A DNA stretch of 64,000 nt from Ailurus styani (Eukaryota; Chordata; Mammalia; Carnivora; Ailuridae): assembly GCA_002007465.1 (NCBI GenBank), contig LNAC01000685.1, positions 169,640 through 233,639 on the forward strand, read 5' to 3'. Under the pieces are notes generated by a model. It saw only the letters and a program-made list of their open reading frames with translations. It ran no database searches and was not told where the DNA came from. The position numbers were made by a program, and so were the translations under genes. Of this stretch, positions 57,717 through 64,000 are shown piece by piece. The stretch's first letter is position 1. Every line of letters begins with the position of its first letter.

Positions 57717-58142
57717 GATTCCCACCAACAGTGTAAGAGGGTTTCCCTTTCTCCACATCTTTATCAACATTTGTTGTTTTCTGCCTTGTTTATTTTTGCC
57801 ATTCTAACTGGTGTAAGGTGGTATCTCATTGTGGTTTTGAGGTGAATTTCCCTGATGGCTAGTGATGTGAAACATTTTTTTCATGTGTCTGTTAGCCATT
57901 CGCATGTCTTCTTCAGAGAAGTGTCTGTTCATGTCTTCTGCCCATTTTTTGACTAGATTATTTGGTTTTTTTGGGTGTTGAGTTTGAGAAGTTCTTTATA
58001 GATCTTGGATATCAGCCCTTTATCTGTACTGTTATTTACAAATATTGCCTCCCATTCCATGGGTTGCCTTTTGGTTTTGTTGGCTATTTCCCTTGCTGTG
58101 CAGAAGTTTTCTATCTTTTGGGATGAAGTCCTAAAAGTTCAT
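57717..58142 (-). mobile_element. Internal LINE-1 ORF2 fragment, antisense
   Basis: CCCACCAACAGTGTAAGAGG, TGGTATCTCATTGTGGTTTT, TTGAGAAGTTCTTTATAGAT and ATTCCATGGGTTGCCTTTTG are the ORF2 3' region. Unlike other copies it lacks the 3'UTR on its left side, so its 3' end was lost. Ends abruptly on both sides. Confidence 0.85.
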
Positions 58143-58883
58143 AAGACCCACCCTAAATCTTCATTTCATTTTCCATTCTGGGTTTCTCTCAAACTCCTTA
58201 TACTCAAGTCCCTGTCTTAACAAATGCTTTGTACCTATGTTTGACATGCCCTGCTCCTACTCCAAATTCACAACCAGAGCCTGATTCCCCACTCTCAAGC
58301 TACACAATTGCTAATAATAATAATAATAATAATAATAGCAGTTACCTATTAATGGATACATGTTTATTATAAGAACCCATTTCTAGACTTGTTAAATGTC
58401 TCAGTGCTTCCCGAAGTTGGGACGAATGTTTTCATATTAAAAATTATGTAGTTGTTTTAATATGCATTATAAACACTTTTATTTTTGAAAGTTGTGAACT
58501 TTAAGTGGATCAGAAAAAAAAAAGTAAGTCCCATTTCAGAGCTTTGATTTTATGGATATTACTGTTTGGACAAAGCTAAAGTAGAGGAGAGAGTGAATTT
58601 AAAGTTGACAAATATTAAGAATGGCTGTTTTCATCCTGAAGCACTTGCTTCTGCTGATAGCTTCACAGCGTTTCCAGCTTCTCCAAGGAAACTTCATTTT
58701 ATTCTTCCAGCCTAGGGTGGGAATGGCAGTAGTTGATAATTTCTGAGTTCTTCAGTATTTTTTGTTGTTGTTGATTCTCAGCTTCTCTATCATCTCTTGA
58801 CCAACATTTTATATTAATTTATTAATTTATTTCTCTTATAAATGTGTAAAGTAGTTTCTGTTTTACTGTTTAGTAGATGTCTT
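58143..58883. other. No gene; (AAT)n microsatellite inside
   Basis: (TAA)n of about eight units at 58312-58336. No other feature recognised. Confidence 0.6.
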
Positions 58884-59089
58884 TTTTTTTTTTAAAGATT
58901 TTATTTATTTATTTGACACAGAGAGAGAGATTACAAGTAGGCAGAGAGGCAGGCAGAGAGAGAGGAGAGAGGAGGAAGCAGGCTCCCTGCCGAGCAGAGA
59001 GCCCGATGCGGGCCTCGATCCCAGGACGCTGGGATCATGACCTGAGCCGAAGGCAGCGGCTTTAACCCACTGAGCCACCCAGGAGCCCA
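58884..59089 (-). mobile_element. Young CAN-SINE with 17-bp TSD
   Basis: TSD TGTTTAGTAGATGTCTT at 58867-58883 and 59090-59106, the longest here. Body near consensus, with a GAGAGGAGAGAGGAGG duplication of a purine block and GAGCCACCCAGGAGCCC at the head. Confidence 0.97.
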
Positions 59090-59119
59090 TGTTTAGTAGA
59101 TGTCTTAATCACATCTTTA

Positions 59120-59245
59120 TTTAAAGGGTTAGAAAACTGATGTTTAATAAACTGAGAAACTTGCCCAGGTTCTATAACAACCAAGGGACAGAACCAGAAT
59201 TAAAATCTGGGTCTAGTTGCTTCAACAGTGTATTCTCTTGACTCC
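59120..59245 (-). mobile_element. MIR relic
   Basis: ACTGAGAAACTTGCCCAGGT, GGGACAGAACCAGAATTAAA and ATCTGGGTCTAGTTGCTTC follow antisense MIR. Confidence 0.65.
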
Positions 59246-59619
59246 TGCTCTTCTATACAGTTCATTAACCTCACAGTCTTGCTTAAAACCAATGACATGC
59301 CTGAATGACCATTATGACCTGAAAATGTACCCCTTACCGAACAGTATTTTTTTCACTAGCAAGTAGAGCTGTCTTCTAGGAACCAACTGCACCCAGAGAG
59401 CTTTTCAGTTTTCTGCTCTCCACTCAGTATATCTCTACCTGTAACAATTAACCATTTGATCCTGCTGATGTTTAGGCAATTATTTGATTCTTTAGAATAT
59501 TCCTATAATCTGGATTGACCCTAGAATCATTTTAACTCTATCTGTCAGAATACCTGCAGAAGAGAGATGGCAGGGTAATTCAAGAAGCAGGTAACAGATT
59601 GTATTTAGCAAAGATGGGC

Positions 59620-59623
<4 letters not shown>

Positions 59624-59672
<49 letters not shown>
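59624..59672. repeat. (TG)n microsatellite, longest here
   Basis: About twenty-four uninterrupted TG units; likely polymorphic. Confidence 0.97.
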
Positions 59673-59674
<2 letters not shown>

Positions 59675-59689
59675 CCCATCCCACATGCT

Positions 59690-60190
59690 TCCCTTACATG
59701 TAAAGTTGGCATACTCTATCAAGAGGTAGAATCTGTATTCCCTCCCCTTAAAACTGAGTGGATCTTTTAAATTACTTTGATCAACAGAATACAGAAGTGA
59801 TGCTCTGTGAATTCAGAAGGAGGCCATAAAAGGCAATAGGATACTCTCTGTCTCTTTCTCCATCTCTCTGTCACACACATGCACACACCCCTCCACACAC
59901 ACACAATGGGAAAATCCAGGTGCCACATTCAAAAAGCACCACAGAGAGACCCATATGGGGAGAAATTGAGGTCCTCAACTAACAGCACCAATTTGTCTAC
60001 GATGTAAGCAAACCACCATGAAACTGTATCATCTAGTTCCAAATACAACCACGTTGAGTGACCCTATGCACAACCTCACCTGCTAAGCTCTTCACAAATT
60101 CTTGACCAACAGGAACTGTGAAAGTTAAGACATGGTTATTACTTTAAGCTCTTACCTTTGAGGGTGATTTGTTAAGCTTTGATAGGTAAT
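59690..60190 (+). mobile_element. Possible MLT1-like LTR relic
   Basis: AAGAGGTAGAATCTGTATTC, TACTTTGATCAACAGAATAC and GGAGGCCATAAAAGGCAATA resemble the LTR relic at 45135 and its kin. A CA-rich stretch (59871-59906) sits within. Decayed. Confidence 0.4.
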
Positions 60191-61498
60191 CAAACAGAGG
60201 GTTTAATAAAGGGACTATTCAAAAAGCTATGGACAGGCTGAGGATAATGACAAGAGGTAGTACAGTATTCTGGAGCTTCTAATAACCAGGCTGTTATCAC
60301 TCCTTGGCCTTGGAAGCACAGAGCTATGGAGAGAGGTCTACCTGGAGAGAAGCAATGATTTTTGGTCAAAGGATGTAGACAGTCCAGTGCAGTCCTCTGG
60401 GAACTGGGGGGACTAATACCTCAGCCTCATTATCCTTCGCTTTCATATCTCTGGCTGAGTGGCTCCACATTGGCCCCTGGCCAAAGGTAAGCATTAGAGA
60501 ATGTGTTGGCCTTTAATAAAAGATACTGGGTGATATGTTGATATGTTTGATTAGCTGGAAATATATGCAAGGAAGAAGCAGGCTTTTAACTAAGTAGGTC
60601 TTGTAATGATTCATATTTTTTAATCTATTTTGAGCCTTACTAGACAACCTAGTACTGTCATTGTCCAATAATCCTACCTAGCCATCAAAGGCACTATTAG
60701 CTTTATCTATGAACTGTCAACAAAGAGGGAACTATATTAGTTGGAGAACTCTAATCCCTTAAGAGATGCCAGAGAGGATTTCATTAGCCAAAATATTTTA
60801 TTCAGTGAATTAAAGAGTGACTTTACAGTTTCTCTCTCACTTTTGGTCTTAGACTGACATGTTTCCTTTGATCTTTCTTCCTTCTGTCCTATCTATAGTT
60901 CTTGTTCTGCTACTGATATCCTCAGACAGTGCATTTGGGTAATCTCCATAATTTCACCATCCCCTTACTGTTTAAATGCTTAATGTACCTTGTGTTCCAG
61001 CAAGCCAAACTTTATGGGTCAATGCACTTTTCATCTTTTAATGTGCCTACTAAATCCATCCAGATTTCCTTTGTGTCTTCCTCTCATTCACTATCTGACA
61101 TAATAAATCAGAGCCATCAGGAAATGTTACTCACTTGGTTTGATATTCTTTTAAAAACATGATTAGAATGTAGATTCTCCACCAAGACTGATAATATGAT
61201 TTTCATTCTGAGTAATTTGATAAGAAATCTCACTGGGGGAGATGATGCTAAATAATGTGTAAGGTTGGTCATGTTTCATGTCCTAGAAACTTCCTTTATC
61301 TTTAAATGATAATCATGACCTTTTATTCATCAGATAATTAATGGGCATTTATTATGTCAACAGTACTATGTTAGATGATGCAAGAAAGAAATGAGCAATC
61401 ATAATTAGTATGCCCAGAAAAGTATATTTAATTGATGACCAGATTGCTCCTTTATTTTACTCTCCTCATAATGAATCTCATTTAGAAAACACCTTGTG
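60191..61498. other. No gene or repeat recognised
   Basis: A 77-codon plus frame (60929-61162) is unrecognised. A phrase GGGCATTTATTATGTCAACA near 61343 hints at an old relic. Confidence 0.4.
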
Positions 61499-61819
61499 GA
61501 GGAGGAGCAAGATGGTGGAGGAGTAGGAGACTGATTATCATCATGTCCCAGAAATTCACCCAGATAGTTATCAAACTATTTTGAACACCTACAAATTCAA
61601 CACGATATCTAAGAGAAGAAAGACACTTGAGAATCACAGCAACAGGCCCCTCCCCCAAAAGATCAGCAAGAACATCCAGCAGAGACCAAGTTCACCGATC
61701 ACTGACAATTGTGGAACTCCAGAGCTAGAGAAAAGCAACACATAGAATTCATGGCTTTTTCCCCATGATCCTTTAGTCTTTCAAAGTTAAATTCTTTGAA
61801 TTTTAATTTTTTCTTGCTC

Positions 61820-62016
61820 CTGTATTTTAAATTTTTTCCTCTTTCCTCTATTTTAACGTGTTTTAACTACTTTATCTTATCAATATCAATATCTTTTTTA
61901 AAATCTTTTTTAATTTTCATTGNCTGTATTTTAAATTTTTTCCTCTTTCCTCTATTTTAACTACTTTATCTTATCAATATCAATATCTTTTTTAAAATCT
62001 TTTTTAATTTTCATTG
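61820..62016. repeat. Tandem duplication across an N
   Basis: Unit 1 (61820-61922) and unit 2 (61924-62016) are identical except for 10 extra bases, CGTGTTTTAA, in unit 1. The single N at 61923 is the junction. Most simply two contig ends that should have been merged. Confidence 0.85.
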
Positions 62017-62097
62017 TTATAGTCATATCTTATCTCTTCATTGTATTTAACCTTATTTTTATATACATATAGGGTCTGTTCAATTCACCAGTCTAAT

Positions 62098-62166
62098 ACA
62101 TAGATATAGATATAGAAATAGGTATAGAGACAGAGACAAAATAGAAATATAGATATAGATATAGGG
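62098..62166. repeat. (ATAGAT)n-like tract
   Basis: Imperfect AGATAT, AGAAAT and GATATA units within the LINE-1 5' region. Confidence 0.8.
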
Positions 62167-62283
62167 TTTTTTTTTCTTTCCCTCTTTATTCTCCCCCCAG
62201 TTTCGGGTTAGTGTATATTTTTCTGGGGTTGTTGCTACCCTTTAGTATTTTGTTCTCTCATCCATCTATTCTTATTTGGATAA

Positions 62284-63187
62284 ATGACAAGACGGAAAAA
62301 ATCATGACAAGAAAATGAACAAGAGGCAGTAACAATGGCTAGGGATCTAATCAATGTGGACATTAGTAATATGACAGAACTAGAGTTCAGAATAATGATT
62401 ATCAAGGTGCTAGCTGGGCTNAACATGCTGTCGGCAAGAAACTCATTTTACACCCAAAGACACTTCCATATTTAAAGTGAGGGGGTGGAAAACAATTTAC
62501 CATGCTAATAGACATCAAAAGAAAGCTGGAGTGGCAATCCTTATATCAGATAAATTAGATTNCTCTTATGGCTAGGATAAATGAGGTAGAGAGAGAATTA
62601 GTGATATAGTAAACCAAATGACAGAGAATAAAGAAGCTGAGGAAAAGAGAGACAACTACTGGACCATGAGGGGAGAATTCGAGAGATAAGATGAAACAAT
62701 ATTAGAATAATTGGGATCCCAGAAGAAGAAGAAGGGGGGGGCATAAAGTATATTGGAGCAAATTATAGTATAGAATTTCCCTAATTTGGCAAAGGGAACA
62801 AGCATCAAAATCCAGGAGGCACAGAGAACCCCCCTCAAAATCCATAAAAATAGGTCCACACCCCGTCATCTAATAGTAAAACTTACAAGTCTTAGTGACA
62901 AAGAGAAAATCCTGAAAGCAGCTCGGGACAAGAGGTCTATAACATACAATGGTAGAAATATTAGATTGTCAGCAGACCTATCCACAGAGACCTGGCAGGC
63001 CAGAAAGAGCTGGCATGATGTATTCAGAGCACTAAATGAGAAAAATCTGCAGCCAAGAATACTATATCCAGCTAGGCTCTCACTGAAAATAGAAGGAGAG
63101 ATAAAAATCTTCCAGGACAAACAAAAACTCAAGGAATTTGCAAACACCAAGCCAGCCCTACAGGAAATATTGAAAGGGGTCCTCTAA
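62284..63187 (+). pseudogene. LINE-1 ORF1 (RNA-binding protein), broken
   Basis: ORF1p is the trimeric RNA-binding chaperone of LINE-1 ribonucleoprotein particles in the cytoplasm. The ATG at 62284 is followed by a TGA at 62305-62307 as codon 8. Frame then resumes with the conserved DISNMTELEFRI block (62360-62400). At 62421-62562 a foreign ORF2 piece bounded by N replaces coiled-coil sequence. A damaged linker follows, with stops. From 62786 to the TAA after 63187, 133 codons are open and cover most of the RRM and C-terminal domain, including KEKILKAARDK, the ARLS block and the terminal KPALQEILKG block. Stops and the foreign piece make a functional product very unlikely as assembled. Assembly error could explain part of the damage. 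Confidence 0.9.
62422..62561 (+). other. Misplaced ORF2 fragment between two Ns
   Basis: This 140-bp piece is the same as 63375-63514 except at 62424, 62427, 62555 and 62560, all within 7 bases of an N. The 127 bp between are identical. ORF2 endonuclease text has no place inside ORF1, so this is probably a short contig put in the wrong position. Confidence 0.88.
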
Positions 63188-63266
63188 GCAAAGAGAACCT
63201 TAAAGAAACATAGACCAGAAAGGAAGAAACACAATATACAGTAACAGTCACCTTACAGGCAATACA

Positions 63267-64000
63267 ATGGCTCTAAATGTATATCTCTCAATAGTTACTC
63301 TGAATGTAAATGGATTAAAATCCCCAACTAAAAGACACAGGGTATCAGAATGGATAAAAAAAACAAGACCTATCAATATTCTGTCGGCAAGAAACTCATT
63401 TTACACCCAAAGACACTTCCATATTTAAAGTGAGGGGGTGGAAAACAATTTACCATGCTAATAGACATCAAAAGAAAGCTGGAGTGGCAATCCTTATATC
63501 AGATAAACTAGACTTTAAGGCAAAGAATATCATAAGAGATGAAGAAGGACACTATATCATACTAAAAGGATCTGTCCAACAAGAAGATCTAACAATCATA
63601 AATATCTATGCCCCTAACATGGGAGCAGCCAATTATATAAACCAATTAATAACAAAATCAAAGAAACACATTGACAAGAATACAATATTAGTAGGGGACT
63701 TGAACACCCCCCTTACTGAAATGGACAGATCATCAAAGCAAAAGATCAACAAGGAGATAAAGACTTTAAATGACACCCTGGACCGGTTGGATATCACAGA
63801 TATATTCAGAACATTCCATCCCAAAACAAGAGAATACACATTCTTCTCTAGTGCACATGGAACATTCTCCAGAATAGACCATATTCTGGGTCACAAATCA
63901 GGTCTCAACAGGTACCAAAAGATTGGGATCATTCCCTGCATATTTTCAGACCATAATGCTCTGAAACTAGAACTCAACCACAAAAGGAAAGTTGGAAAGA
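63267..64000 (+). pseudogene. LINE-1 ORF2 start, endonuclease domain, partial
   Basis: ORF2p nicks target DNA with an apurinic-type endonuclease and then primes reverse transcription. The ATG at 63267 begins a frame with the TLNVNGL block. A run of eight A at 63356-63363 shifts the frame, and the rest is open in the +1 frame from 63385 to 64000, over 200 codons. Key endonuclease positions are all present in that frame: Glu in QETH (63388-63399), Tyr in NIYAPN (63601-63618), Asp and Asn in GDLN (63694-63705), Asp in RIDH (63871-63882), and Asp-His in SDH (63946-63954). The reverse transcriptase part lies outside the window. Only the homopolymer separates start from domain, so the break could be real or a sequencing error. 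Confidence 0.88.

Larger units (their letters stand above)
61499..64000 (+). mobile_element. Relatively young LINE-1, sense, 5' part
   Basis: Starts with GA-rich text GGAGGAGGAGCAAGATGGTG at about 61499, which resembles a carnivore LINE-1 5'UTR. It continues through a T-rich 5'UTR, ORF1 (62284-63187, broken) and the first part of ORF2 (from 63267), and leaves the window at 64000. It is the only copy here with ORF1 and an intact 5' side. Three N characters and duplicated pieces (61820-62016, 62422-62561) show that assembly is unreliable inside it. No 5' TSD can be paired, because the 3' end is outside. Confidence 0.92.

Noticed and set aside
1..64000. An undescribed multi-gene system
   Set aside because: No set of non-repeat coding regions, operon-like spacing or recurrent novel motif was found. 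The unusual items are isolated candidates and assembly effects.

Overview
The window is non-coding, repeat-dense mammalian nuclear DNA from a caniform carnivore, most likely a mustelid (ferret, mink, otter or badger group). The evidence is at least seventeen near-full tRNA-derived carnivore SINEs (CAN-SINE/SINEC) plus one fragment. Several belong to a young subfamily with clean target-site duplications (TSDs) and a body type I associate with mustelids. LINE-1 copies with carnivore-type 3' ends and mammal-wide relics (MIR, L2, MER5A, MLT-type LTRs) support this. The species call is inference from repeat sequence remembered by eye, with no database search. No host protein-coding gene, tRNA, rRNA or other structural RNA gene could be supported. 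The open frames are short, and the protein-like ones are LINE-1 remnants.

Layout. 1-300 is a GC-rich, CpG-containing patch at the left edge, unlike the AT-rich remainder. 375-4.2 kb holds MER5A, three SINEs and an old LINE-1 tail. 4.7-10.1 kb is a nested stack: an old LINE-1 3' end was split by a younger 5'-truncated LINE-1, which was then hit by at least five SINE insertions. 10-13 kb is mostly unrecognised, with one old MER/LTR-like relic. 13.1-14.5 kb is a second antisense LINE-1 3' end. 15.1-16.3 kb has the best exon-like segment and the longest open frame of the window; neither is proven. 17-24 kb holds relics (SINE, MIR, LINE-1, LTRs) and a MER5A split by a probable solo LTR. 24-34 kb is mostly unrecognised DNA with scattered MER5A, MIR and SINE copies. 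34.4-35.6 kb is an old antisense LINE-1 carrying a SINE. 36-47 kb mixes SINEs, MER5A (including an inverted pair), MIR, L2, MLT1-like LTRs and a small minisatellite. 48-55 kb holds further old antisense LINE-1 tails, a puzzling 90-bp duplicated cassette and an MLT2-like ERVL LTR. 55-61 kb is mostly unrecognised. 61.5-64 kb is the 5' part of a relatively young sense LINE-1 that runs off the right edge, with 5'UTR, broken ORF1 and the endonuclease part of ORF2.

Nothing here works as a gene system. The informative content is insertion stratigraphy, a few exon-like or duplicated segments that fit no known repeat, and strong signs of mis-assembly in the right-hand LINE-1. Three single N characters at 61923, 62421 and 62562 border duplicated or misplaced fragments there. 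Repeat boundaries are by eye and may be off by tens of bases, except where TSDs fix them.
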